Assembly: GCA_000507305.1 (NCBI GenBank)
Contig: DF241790.1
Coordinates: 1,955 to 65,954 of the forward strand
DNA: 64,000 nt
Source of the DNA: Breviolum minutum Mf 1.05b.01
Taxonomy: Eukaryota; Sar; Dinophyceae; Suessiales; Symbiodiniaceae
Reading direction: 5' to 3'
The notes under the pieces are model-generated. The model was given only the letters and a program-made list of their open reading frames with translations. It ran no database searches and was not told the origin of the DNA. Of the stretch, positions 19,604 through 32,219 are shown piece after piece; the first letter of the stretch is position 1, and every line of letters begins with the position of its first letter. The translations under genes and the position numbers were made by a program.

Positions 19604-22205
19604 TCAGATTATTTCTTGATCCGTTTCCCTGCCTTCAGCTTCTGGCACTGGAGCACCTGATGGAGGCCACCACTCAGAAACTGCCCAGGTGAACTCAACC
19701 CAAGAATTCCCAAGCTAGTGTGGTAACTCTATAGTACATTATAGTACCAATCATTTCAGAAAAATCAACCAAACCCTGCGTCAATCGAATGCTTCCTGAT
19801 ATCCAAGGAACTATCTGAACTACCTCGCACTGCCCGTCACGGTGTTTCCATGTGCCGAGGACTGCGCCATCGCTGGGTCTTTTTGGTACAACTTCATTTC
19901 TGAATTTCACTGCCTCAACTTCGGTTGCAAAAACCTTCACATTCATTGACTCATTTGCTACAGGAGATCTTCAAAACAGTTATACGCTTACATCCAGTTT
20001 TCTATTCACAAAAACAGCAGCAAAGTCAACCAGCACCTACCTAGAATGCTTTACCGTTTCCATCCGTTTCTAATCCAGCCTTGTCAAGTGCTTTTTCAAT
20101 GAGATCATCCCTGCTGCCTTGGCAGAGTGTGAAAATGTGAGAAGAATACCTCGCTCTGCCTGTAGCTTTGTTACGCTGTTACAGTGTAAAACAAGTTTGA
20201 GAAAACATGAATTAAAAGGTACCAAAAAGACTTGCAAGAGTCAAGACATCTTACTGTAAGACATCTTGAGACTTGAGACTCCGATTTACATTGTTTTTTT
20301 TTCCATTGGACTTCCAGGATCCTGGCCCACCAAAAGAGATGCCAGTTCAGCATCGCTGCTAAGAAGGCCGTGAGTGCGAATCTGGAAAACGAAGCACCAC
20401 TGCGGTTGCAAGATATTGTGAGCAACTGTTGATCTTTGTCATCTCTTGAACCACTTGAACAATGTGTTGAACATGGGGCACATCCCCTGCGAGACTATTA
20501 GCAAGACTTCACCATACTTCCCACCTCAGAAACAAGACGTTGGCCTCAGCTGGGTCCACATTATCATGTAAAGGTTTGATTAGATGCCGTGATGTGTACA
20601 TTTTGTCGTGCAGTATGCATGCATTTCACACGCTTTCACTGTCAAACAACGCCTTCAACGCCTGTTTTTTTGCAGTGTCAATTGGAGCTCCAGGACCCTT
20701 CCGACTCAGCATCTCAAGCAAGAATTCCGGGGGCAATTCTTCCCTTGTCTCGCTGAACCTTTAAAGCCCTTCAATACCTCCAACGACCTCCAACGTATCT
20801 TCACCCCGAAAACATCTAAAACATATTGTCGGCTATCCGATCCCCCGTGTTTTCCCAAGTCTGTGACTATTGATGATATGAGTTTCATGCCTCACAGGTT
20901 TTTGAAACCAGGGTCAGTGTTTGCCCGAACATGCTCGATATGGCAACAACATTGTGATTTCTACGACGAGCACGCAAGTTACCAGATCCCCGAGACCGCA
21001 GGAGCGCGTATTTCATTGTGTTTCTGTTTAAAATTTTTGATCGCTTTTGGATGCTGTTGGAATTTGCGTATTTTTGTAACATCTGGTAAATTTGAAACAA
21101 ACATGGCACGCACATGTCACCATTCTGCAGAATCAGCGCGAGATGTGACGAACATAGAGATCAGTGATGATCAGTGATGAATATGAATGCAACGAACATG
21201 TGTTCGGCACGTGCTTGTCTTACCGGGGCATGATATGCCTCGTTTGGTCACGTTTGCATGTTAACCGAGGACGCTGCAATGGTCATCAAGTTCCCGGTCC
21301 AGGTCAAAGACTTGGGCGGTCTGTCAAAAGAAAAGGCGAGTCGTCAGGTTGAACTGCGATGGGCCATATTTTGCACGATCTGTCTCGGTTACATGGCTTA
21401 CCTATAGCGTCAGCGAGTCACACAAGAAAAACTCACAGCACTCACCACCCACAACTGCTGCAATCAACCCTCTTTTGTAAGTGCCAGTTTGTTGAAGTGC
21501 AACGACTACCTTTTCCGGGTTCAAGAATGGCTTCTGGCCTCAGACTCCTTCTTGCCCCCGCAACATCTGAGGATTTCCATCCTGTCACGTGTCATGTGTC
21601 ATGTGCTACTTAAGAAACTAATTCAGATCGTTGAGTCAAGTAGAACTTTGCACCATCCAAGTAGTCAAAGTTCAGGTGGTCTGATTGAGAACTTGAAGGG
21701 AGTGCACGACCTATTGTGCTATAGATAGATTCCTAAGGCCTCAGGGCCAAAGGCCTAAGGGCAGCCGTTGAAGAGCTGTTGCAATCTCTTGCAGTCTGTT
21801 CACACTCCACAAGGCAACCATTGCCAGAAAGACGCAAGTACAGGAGGATTGCGATTCAACTCCTTGGGATGTCACAAGCGGATCAGTTCCACTGTTACAA
21901 ACAGATCAAAGAATCATCTCACCCGCACAGTCTAGAACTTCTGGACCTTCACGACCAGTCTAATCAAAACTCCGCGCCTGCAGCATCCTTTGTGCTCCGC
22001 CCAGGCCATTGATTCCTCAAGAAAGTGAACGGGATTGCACACTGCAGGAATTTGCAGGATGCATCTGCCCTTAGGCAGCGACTGACAATGAAGTCTCCAT
22101 TACTCAACCTCCACCTTGGCAAATCGATATAAGGAATGCGAGGAATCGTGGCACAGGTCAGAAAGCGCATTTTCCAACATGGAAACTTTGTATTTTCCTG
22201 TTCCG
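19604..22205 (-). CDS. Eight-exon gene chain, unknown protein (3' end of gene)
   Basis: Eight minus-strand exons join without breaking phase. They are 22115-22205 (KYKVSMLENALSDLCHDSS), 21956-22015 (ESMAWAEHKGCCRRGVLIRL), 20896-20933 (HVRANTDPGFKN), 20632-20758 (FSETREELPPEFLLEMLSRK), 20312-20381 (THGLLSSDAELASLLVGQ), 20055-20117 (RDDLIEKALDKAGLETDGN), 19824-19918 (GAVLGTWKHRDGQCE) and 19604-19693 (FTWAVSEWWPPSGAPVPEAE, ending EII and TGA). Introns are GT-AG. Best donors are GTGAGG, GTGTGA, GTAAAG and GTAGTT; one (GTCCAA) is weak. The protein is soluble and partly acidic, with no recognised domain. The link between 21956 and 20933 is less sure because other exons may lie between. A 189-codon plus-strand ORF (20608-21177) is antisense to it. 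Confidence 0.55.
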
Positions 22206-23060
22206 CTGGAGGGACGTAGGGGCTGTATGCTCTTGTATGAGTTTGTGACATGCGAAAGTATCAAAGGCCAGGCATTTCTCCCATGCGCGCAAGAAATAAT
22301 GAGAAAAACAAAGACCATGGAAAAGCACATATCGTATGTAGATTCCAATGTAGATATACTGTTGCAACCTGGCTGGTTCTATTCCATACAGCAATCGAAT
22401 CTGAGGCCCTGACGGGACAGACAAATTTGAAAAATTCAACATTGGCCTGCAAAACATTTAGCACTTCATGGTCAAAAAGCTCAGCCAAGCAGCACGGTCC
22501 CAAATCTTGCATGAGCAAGGGAATCAAAAACAACGACATATCATGGATAGAGGCATGTGACATACGTATAGATAGATGAGAAGACATAGAATCGTAGAGA
22601 AACCAGCAAATACATTGATTGATGCATGTATTTAATCACTATTCATTATTTGTGATAATTTGTGTATATTGTATATTTACGCACAAAATGTGCACGATTG
22701 CATGTATATTATTTTCGGCACATCTGCAGTACAGTGTGTATATATATATATACATCGTATATATCTATATAATATGTATATATTGTATATAATCATATCT
22801 ACTGGTATCATGTGCAAAAACGACCCAATCACCCTGAAGATCCGTTTGTTTAGCTGAGGCCGCCACGAATGCTCCTTGCCCGGCCAAGACCCTTCTTCAA
22901 CGACCAGCAAGGTACTGCCGCCTGGCGTGTTGTGCAAGGTACATCATGCCAATATCTGCTTGCATCCAGCTTCGATGCCGCCGAGAATGCATGCAGTCAT
23001 TGAGTGACAATATCTTTCAATATATGGAATGGTATGGAGATGATTGGACATAATTTGCAC
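22206..23060 (-). other. Possible further exons, AT tracts
   Basis: Two minus-strand stretches look coding but could not be phased to neighbours: about 22430-22525 (GPCCLAELFDHEVLNVLQAN) and about 22870-22915 (STLLVVEEGSWPGKEHS). An (AT)n tract sits at 22739-22795. These may be upstream exons of the 22.2-19.6 kb gene. Confidence 0.3.
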
Positions 23061-23065
23061 ATTCC

Positions 23066-23217
23066 CTGAACAGCAGTGGGAGAGAGAAAACGTGTCCGTC
23101 ATCAGCATCAGCACCTTCCTCGGCAACTTGCAAACCAGTTGGACGGCCATGCGGCAGCACCAGTGGCATCCTCAGAAACTGTGTGACTTCAGCCGACTCG
23201 AGTTGCAGGTCATTTGG
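23066..23217 (-). CDS. Candidate exon with in-frame TGA just upstream
   Basis: The minus strand reads NDLQLESAEVTQFLRMPLVL, then GLQVAEEGADADDGHVFSL over about 50 codons with charged, protein-like composition. The same frame continues upstream as KEFDGAPKQTD, separated by one TGA at 23218-23220. Either the exon starts after the TGA or the copy carries a nonsense codon. No domain is recognised. Confidence 0.42.
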
Positions 23218-24360
23218 TCAGTCTGTTTGTTTTGGGGCTCCATCAAACTCCTTGCCTTTGCTTGATGCAAACTAGTGGACTGATTGTGACTTTCATGGCT
23301 GTGGCATGTCGTTGCACGCGCGCCCACGGAATCCAATGCTAGGGATGTGACTTAAGGAGCCGTCGCTTGCTCAGTAGCCTGCAAGTTTCTGGTCGTGAAA
23401 CTGGCAAGACATCCTGCACCTTGAAGTGGCCCAGGTGGCCAAAGCTGAGTGTCAAGCTCGCAAGGCTCTGTTGTAGTGCTCGCTGTGGCAACTGGAGATG
23501 AGAAGCCAGGCTGCCTTGAAGTCAAGTAAAAATGTCAGATTAAATGATGGTTGCGGACACACAAAATGACTGCAAATGACTCAGGGGTGTCTGAGCACGT
23601 CTGAGTTGCTTACAAATGCGATGGCAGTATGAAGAAAGCAACGGGTCCTTAGCATTGCAAACTGTGAAGGTGCGACCTTTCACACATCTTAGCGCATCCT
23701 GCTTGGCTCAAAAGATCGTGCGGTCATCCTTAGCTAACTTAATGTGCTCTCTTTTTACATCTATAAATAAATGAATACATATATATATATACCAACATCA
23801 TACTGAACATAGTGTAGATTATATATATCGTCACATAATATGTATATATATGTGTGTGTATATATATACACGTCTACATAAGTTCATGTATATCATGTTT
23901 TTTGATTATTTTTGTATACATGAACGGCGGTTTTCATTTAGTATGTGACCAAAGGTAGGCAATGGTATCGAACAAAAGAGACTTTCGTTCGACCAGCTTC
24001 GTCAGCTTTATGCAGCAAAAGCTCGCTTGGATTCACTTTTCTTCACGTTGGAGAGCGAATACATCATCAGCATTTGCTCATCCTGGAGCAAAGCAACAGG
24101 AATGATCGTTTTTTTTTCAAATGCTATGGTGAAAATATAAAATTTGATAAGGAATGATAAGCCACTACAATGCTTCAACACTCCACAACTCAACTGAAGA
24201 CCTTACCAAGTTGGGAATCTTCCAACATTCCGCCTACAACACTTATGACTGCGAGCTTGTATGGCTATTCGATATGCTAAACAAGGACAATAATTGGACA
24301 ACACAACATATTATATGCATACTTGACAAATCGATCAGTATTGACTATAGGCACTAAATA

Positions 24361-24446
24361 TTGCTTCACTTTGTATATCTTTGTATTGGTTCATCTTTGT
24401 ATATCTTTGCATTGCTCTATCTTTGTATATCTTTGTATTGGTCTCT
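24361..24446. repeat. Three-copy CTTTGTATAT repeat
   Basis: The phrase CTTTGTATATCTTTGTATTG recurs three times with small differences at approx. 29-base spacing. Confidence 0.8.
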
Positions 24447-27400
24447 GCGTGTTGGAGGAAGCATCCTTCCCAAGTCCCGACCTGGGGGGGCAGGACCAAA
24501 GAGAGAATGCCATCGACAAGGCCAGGCCGTTGTTTCACATGCACGGACCTCCCAACGATATCATTCGGTTGCAACATGCGGCAACTACAGTATGTACTGC
24601 TGCTTTGATGATGGCCTGCCTGAGACGGCCTAGACTACCTAAAAAATAAAGAAGGTTCTTCAATGCTCTCCAAAGACTTATAAAGACGACTATATACTTC
24701 TATATACTTCTATACTGTTTCTATATGCGATACTTTCAGTCACTTAGATTTTGTGAAAAGTGGAAGCACCGATCCACAGTGGCACTGCAAATCATAGCTG
24801 GGTTCAACTGATTTGCTTGCAGAATCATTTTAATCAAACAAATCGTTGAGTGACTTCTACAGAACGCTACAGCACAGAAATTCAATGAATATGAATTAAC
24901 CAAGTCTATGAATGGCCAACATTCTACAAACGTGAAATATTGCTACTGCGGGATTAGTTGATGTCATGATGAAAGCTTCCAAGTTGGAGAAGTGGCCTTG
25001 AAGGATATGAGAATGCCTTGGCACACTACAGGCGATGATTTCTTCCCATTGTCCGAGCAATCAACGAATCAAACCAGGTAGCACGGCCGACGGAACCGTG
25101 GCGAAAATAACCATTCCCGGCGCTCGGCAATTACTGAATATCATATGACATTGACAGAATATTTAGCTATTATATTACAAAAATATTATATATACGTATA
25201 TATAGATATATACATGACATCATATGACAAACTAGAGCAAATAAGAGTCAATGCAAGTGGGTGATTACTCAAAAGTGACTGGGTTCCGGTCTTTCTGGAT
25301 GTATTGACAGTATCAGTCGTCTGATGCTATGCTTCCCGGCAGACCAACCGACATCAGTGAGCATGGCTAGACCTGCAAATGAAGGAACCCAATGCAGGTC
25401 TTGGAGGTTTTGGCTTCCATGCTACTGTTTTTAAGTTGCCAAGCTTGAACCACACTCACAAGCTTTTCTAAAAAGAACGTTGGCCAGAAAGGGCAAGCAC
25501 CCAAATGAAACATGACATCAAATGATAAAATCATTATATACAGTAATTGTCTACTGTATGTATTGCATTGTATTGCAATTGAATTCAAACAATATCAAAT
25601 GAGCCAGCAACATTTGTTTTGTGTCAGTTGCTGGAACAAAAACGAAACTAAGCTGCAAACATGCAGTGTATGTGCGGCCGGTCCTCAGTCTGGGAAAGAA
25701 CCGCCGGGCAAGTTTGTACCAGTATAAGTCTTGAGTTATGCGGACTCTTATGCGATCTATATCAATCTATAGCCTACACCGATCCAAGTCTGACTTGGTT
25801 GAAGGATCACTGGCCTGTCTTGACGGGCACACAAGGCCTCTAATCGAATTGAAATCGAGACATGGCCCTGGGAGCATAGGCACAAAATTCTTGGCCCTGC
25901 AACTAGCCCTTGCCTTGAATAAATTGGAATAAATTGGATTTGTCAGCTTTAAGAATGGTCGGTTGTCAGTTCCATGGATTTCCGCCTGCTCCCACCCTAG
26001 ACATCTTCCATGATGCTCTTCATGGAACAAGTGATGGATATTGTGTTGCAGTTTTCAGAATGATTCACTACTCCCAGTAGATTCGTCTTGAGGAATTCAT
26101 CCGATTCGCACTGGCAACGCATGCAGACTTCGTCTAAGACTCTTGCCTTACTCCTTCTGCAAGAAGCAAGGAGACAGGTCCTTTGCTGCCAGCCATAATG
26201 GCAGCCACCTGGCAGCCAGGATTCCAGTGGTTCAATTTATTTTGAATCTTGGGTAAAAAGGGAGTATGCAAAATCAACAGAATTCTAATGGGGAGTCTTG
26301 ATGTTCAGAGATTTTCCGTGTGGTGTTCAACAAAGACTCTACTTCTATATACAAATATTAATATAATTATGTATACGTACATGCAAAAATAACATGGTGC
26401 AGCATGGTGCAGCAAACGCATACACATTCAAGACTTTGACTGTAACTTTGGCGGTCGTGCCTCCATGTCGTGGGTGATAGGAGTCACCTGCATTCTTCCA
26501 ACATCTTTCGACATTTTTTAACTAGCTGACCAATGACTAGGTCATTTTGTGAATGTAGCTCGCTCCATGTCAATAATCATCGAGATTCACTTGGCGCACT
26601 TGGTACATGCACTCGTTTGGCATATTGTTGTGGCATGCAGCAGGACTCATATGAAGCTCATATAGATCTTCCGCAAGTCTCCTGTTTTCTTCGCGCAGAG
26701 ATCAGCCCCGTCTTTTGAGTCTTGTGGACTTGGCTTTGCTGAGAGCTGGAAGGCATGCTTTGCCCAGCGTGTGACGTGGAAGGCTGTCTCACCAGAACTC
26801 ATGCGGGGTCTCTTGGTCTCCTCACAAGGAGGTGAGTAAACTAAAAACTGCAATCAAGCCTGAGATAAAGCCTGATAGAATATCAAAGAATATCAATGAA
26901 TATATATGATATCAAAGTGCAAGATGCATCAAGATTGATTTATGGTCACTATAATGTGATTTTTGCATATTTTTGCATGGAACCGAGTTGCACCTTGGAG
27001 CATCCGAGTTGCAAAGCTTGCTACATCTTGCTAGAATGCTGAACAAATCATGCGAACTAAATCGTTTTCAGGCAAGGCTCCATTTGCAGACCACCTTGCG
27101 AAAGTGCTCGCTCAATGATCTTTGGCCTCAAGCGAAAGAGAAGAGAAGCGGAGATTTTATGACCCTATGACATCCTGCAATCCTATGACTCAGATTCCAA
27201 GTTTTTCAACATGTGGATCTGAGACACAGGCGCCAGGCCCATTTCTACTGCAAAACGTGCAGCCTCGGCGGCTGAAACTTCTTGGCGCTCTCTGAACCTA
27301 AGCAAAATGACAAAACACTTTCAAAACAATATAAGACAATTAAAACATATTAAAACATATAAAGAACAATTGCATAGTACAAGCATGTACCAGCATGATG

Positions 27401-30400
27401 AGCACATACGAGCCCGTGAAATGTCAAGCTGCAAAAGTCTGGATGTAGAAGAAAAGCATGTGGTAGTTGGTATTGTAGTATACATTAGTATGCCACCTCT
27501 TTGCCAAATCTGTTTATATCTTTTATTTTTTCTGTTTTTATTGTTTTTGTCAACCTGTTTAGTTTGTATTTCCTGTGTTCAGACATGTTCACACCACGGT
27601 CATCTAGGCAAGCCACTCTACCAACAAATGGCCTCGAACATGGCATTGCAGCATTGCAAAAATTTGCAAGCATTTGTCAATAAGAGCAGACGAGCAGTAC
27701 TAGCAACGGGAATCCAGTGAGGAGCTCGATTTGCCCCATGATTCATGACGGATAAATCATGACCAATCGCCAATCATACAATATATGATTCGAGTCTTCC
27801 CAACGTGGCCCATCCTGCCTTGCGTCGGGCTCAAGGAGACGATAGCCAGCGTAGCGAGGTTTCTTACTTTTTTTGCCTTCCTGGCGTGCATGGGAGCAAA
27901 AACGGCACAGTTGAGCTGTCCAACATAGAAAAATTTACGGAAATAAAAAATATATGAAATTATCAACAATTACACAAATACAAAATTGCCCGCTGTTGTC
28001 AAATGTTTTCAGTTGCAGGTTGCCTCAAGAGCGACAAGGCACCATTGGCATCAACTTCAGAGGCTACCTGGCAAGGCCACATGCCAAAGAAGATTTTCCT
28101 AAAAGCAAGTCAGCGCATCCTCAGCGCAACCTGCCTCTCCAGCACGTTGCTCCAACACTCTTTGGACTGCCTGTTGCAATTGGGATGATCATCAACACTG
28201 TGAAGTTGAAGCAGGAAACCATCCAAAGCCAATGCGCCAATGTCTGTGGCAATATGGTATTGTACACACTCTAGACTCCTAGACTCTAGGCTCTAGAGCC
28301 GAGTGATCGGTCTGTATCAGTCTCTGCCGGGCTGGCAGGGCTCACTTTCTCTCGTCATCAGTGCATAAGTACTGTCCAGGCAAACAAGTGAACTCCAGCA
28401 CGCCATGCTTAGAGATCCTTACCTACCTTTGCATGAATCTGCACTTGAGAAATGAGATCTGCGCAAGGGAAGTGTCGTTGACCACTTTTTGTTGCTATGC
28501 TGCTGCTCGTGAACAGGTGGCCTCCAGTCTTCGCTGAGAATCAACACGTGCTCTTCGGTTGCCTCCAAACGTTGCATTTGACCTGAAACAAATCATCAAG
28601 CTTAGCAGTAGCAGGTTTTGCAGAACTCCCTCTGCTCGGCAGAGTCGTTTTTTGATTACAAGGGGGAATCATCCTCGCTCATGTCTCACATGGTGATTGT
28701 TGGCCCCAAGTCTTAAACACACCTTATTTTTGGTTCTGTGCTTCAAATCCGCTGTTGAAGGAGCAGTGTGAATTAACCCGAAAAGTTCGAAAAGCTCAAA
28801 CATACTAAACTTCGTTCAGCAAAGTGGCTCAGCCAGTATTGGATGATTTGCTCTGGACACCTTTGTCAAGGAGGGAAATCTCAAGGAAGTGCAATTTAAG
28901 CTCACTGACCTGCAAAATTCCTTGACTGCTTGATACCTAAACACAGAAGTGATAGAAAGCCTAAGCTTGTGATCCAACTAAGACTAAAGCATACCAAAGC
29001 CTTTATATGCCTGGCCCTGGTCCGATCCCACTGGTGTTTGAATAACTCGGAGCCGCACCGCTTCTCCTTGTCGGACTTCACCAATCACAGGCCCACCTGC
29101 AGCAATGCGTGTTGGACGTCAAGTCATCATGAGTCGTGAGTCTTCACATATCTTCTAACTCCATGAGCGTTCAAAATTTGAATTTATCACCTCCACTGCT
29201 CCACCGCCACCATCGCTGATTCTCAACCTCCCCTCCATCACAACTATGACTATACAGAGATATAAAGAGTATAGAGGCAGGCGGCGATTTAAGGCTGGAA
29301 TGACCGCTAAGTCTCAAGGCTCTAAAAGTTCACAGGTTGCCAACATTTGGGGACGCCGCCAATTGAAAATCACTTGGTGCTGCCACGAACATTGATACCG
29401 GCTAAACACACCGCACAGCTCATTGGCTCGTTACATGCCCTTTCGGTTCACGTCACCAGCTGGCTCACCTGGATTCAGTTCCACAGTGACTGCACCAGAA
29501 TCATCCACCAAAAGGAGGGCGCTACCACCTGGGATCCAGGGCAACTCGACATAATATTTCAACATGCTCCAGCAAGATGATCACACATGGCTCTTCAATG
29601 TAAACAGTAGCCTCAGGATTCTCATAACTACTGCACAGGATACCATCCACTTCTACAGCAGAAAGAATTCCCGAGGGCTTGCACCCATGTAGCCGGTCTC
29701 GTTGTAAATTACATGTTGCTACCATAATTTCAGACTCAATGCAACTGCAGCCTACTTGACTTGGGCTCCAAGCACATCGGCTGTAGGCAAAGGTCACGCA
29801 ACCAAGACAAAGCTGAAGTCATCGTGTGGCCGGACAGCAGCAGTTCCCACACCAGCGTCTGTCCAGATCAGTACAAACCACAAAATGAAAAAATGAAGCA
29901 AAATATATCAAAATCACTTCAAAATCATTGTGCTTCCAGTCAGGGCAGTTGCTGAAGCATGCGATCAAAAAATACGGATTCGAGCCTGGACGCTGAGTGA
30001 GGCTTGCTGGAAGCCATCTGTTTGTCTCACGCGAGCCAGTCCAAATAAAGAGAACTCAAAGAAAGTCACTGAAAACGTAGAAAACCCACTTTGCATCCAC
30101 TTTGCTATGATGCAAGTGGACGTGACTATGAAAATGTCGGAAAATAATATATCCCGATCGCAACTCCAGTCCTGTCGTGCAAGTTGAAGACACAAATTCC
30201 AAGGCCAGCTGAATTCAGACCGATCGGACACAACCTGCACTACAAAACCATTACTGCAGCTGTAAGAAACAATCCAGAACGGAAACGAGATTTGCAAAGT
30301 TGCATGTTGTCATGGCGCCGTTCTGAACAAGAGTTGGGATGCTGCCAAGTGGCTGGCTGTATCACTTTCATAAAAACAACGAAGAAGTTGGTAAGTGCAT

Positions 30401-32103
30401 TCACACGTTTATCATCTTTGTCATCCAGTGAAAATGAAGGAAATGATGATGAAACGGCTTAAAGAGTCTGACAAAGTGCTAGTGCAATACGCAATGGAGG
30501 CAACGTTGGCGAACGAGATGTAGAATTTGTATATCAAAGAAGATGTGCAGCTTAGATGTTCAGAGTAGCGATGGAAGGTTTGGCTGATCACTGATTGCTC
30601 GCCTGCCATCTGAATCATAGACCAACAGCTCCACAGATGGTAGCTGCAGCCTCAAAACCTTCAATAGGAAAATACTCCAAATCAATGGTGTCACTGCAGA
30701 GAGACAATGTGTCAAGATGTAATCTTGATACAAACATTCAGAAGCAAATAACTATTATATGTATTCATTACATGCTTCAAAAGAAGATAAAGTTGCGAAC
30801 GGCTTGGCTGGGGTGTCGACGCAATCAAAATCTCCAAAACCTCAAAGCTGCAATGATGCCGCAAAGACCCCGATAAGTTTGAGATAGACATTGAAATTGG
30901 CTTGGTCAGACCAAGCTCGATATGACATGCGTCATTAATATGTCATGGATTCATTATGATTCATTGCTTTTCTTGGAGCACTTGATAGCACTTCATAGCT
31001 CTTGGATGCCGCAAGGATGCCATAAAGGATTCCAGGAAGATCCACTGTCTGCGATGCGATCGCCACTTTCCCTGTACCTTGCAAAGCCAATCCAGTGCCC
31101 TGTCCGAACTGAAAAATGGCAGCCTTGCTAGGAACAATATGGAACGAGTCTGTGTGGAACGCGTAGATAGCTAAGATTGATTAGCTAAGTTTCAGAATCT
31201 GCAGGGTCTTACTTCCCGCTAAATCACCATTCCAATTTCATTCAAGTGCTATCATCAACGCCAATAACATCAAAATGCGGCCTGGTGGCACAGCTGGTTT
31301 TTCCAATGTCCAAATGTCTCTTCAAAAAAAATAAAAAAAGATCCTGGATCGTCTTGTCAAGCCTCCAATGCTGCTTGTGTCACCAGCGATGGCAAAACCA
31401 GTACCTAATTTTGAATGACAATGATTGACAAGAGATACCTTGTTGGTTGAAAAGGACCAAACAAGGCTCTGAGGTACGACATTAACATCGACCAGTAGGA
31501 TGCCACAACTGTGTTAAGGTGGACCATGATGGACTTTTTTGAGCATGTCCAGCTGATGCTGGCTGCATGATGTTAGTTGCATAGGAACAAACATCAACAA
31601 AGAATACAGTAGCGCGACTGCCATGCACAAGTGCCCATTGAATGCTGCCTGCTCAAGAATACTGTATGTGAAGAATCGAAGAAAATCGAAGAGTGTACAA
31701 AGACTATCTAAGGTGGACACATCTGCCGTTCTTCAGCAGCTTCTTCCGTTTCTCAGAGGGTTCGTCAGCGACCTCTGAGAAGCTGAAAGCTCTTGAGCTT
31801 TGCAACTTGAAAGTCTCACGTCTGAAGAAAACTGACCAGACTTGACACGGTCAACAGGAAAGATACACATCAGCGACCATCAACGCACGTCCGGCATGTC
31901 AATACGTCGTCTGTCGCTGTCACCGTTTAGAGTTTCACGAGCCTCATCCTGATCTGAAGAGTCCTTTGACTCCCCACCACCTAAGTTCACCTCAACAAAG
32001 CTCTCACTACCTCAGGCTGAAGGGAGCTTAACAGAGTGACTCTACTATATGTCCACTGTATATACATGTACGCATGTATACTATCAAAAATTCGGGTGTA
32101 GTG

Positions 32104-32219
32104 GTCATCGTTTTGTATGTGCCCCTCATCGTTCCTGAGGATTTAACGTGTGTAATAAAATCAGGCAAACATGTGTTTCAAAAGTCATCGTTTTTTGTGT
32201 CACCCCTATCGTTCCTGAG
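32104..32219. repeat. Two diverged copies of a 36-bp motif
   Basis: GTCATCGTTTT...GTTCCTGAG occurs at 32104-32139 and again at 32184-32219 with several substitutions and a 44-base gap, in the same orientation. Confidence 0.7.

Noticed and set aside
20608-21177. 189-codon plus-strand ORF
   Set aside because: It is antisense to two in-phase minus-strand exons with good splice sites, and its own sequence shows no domain.
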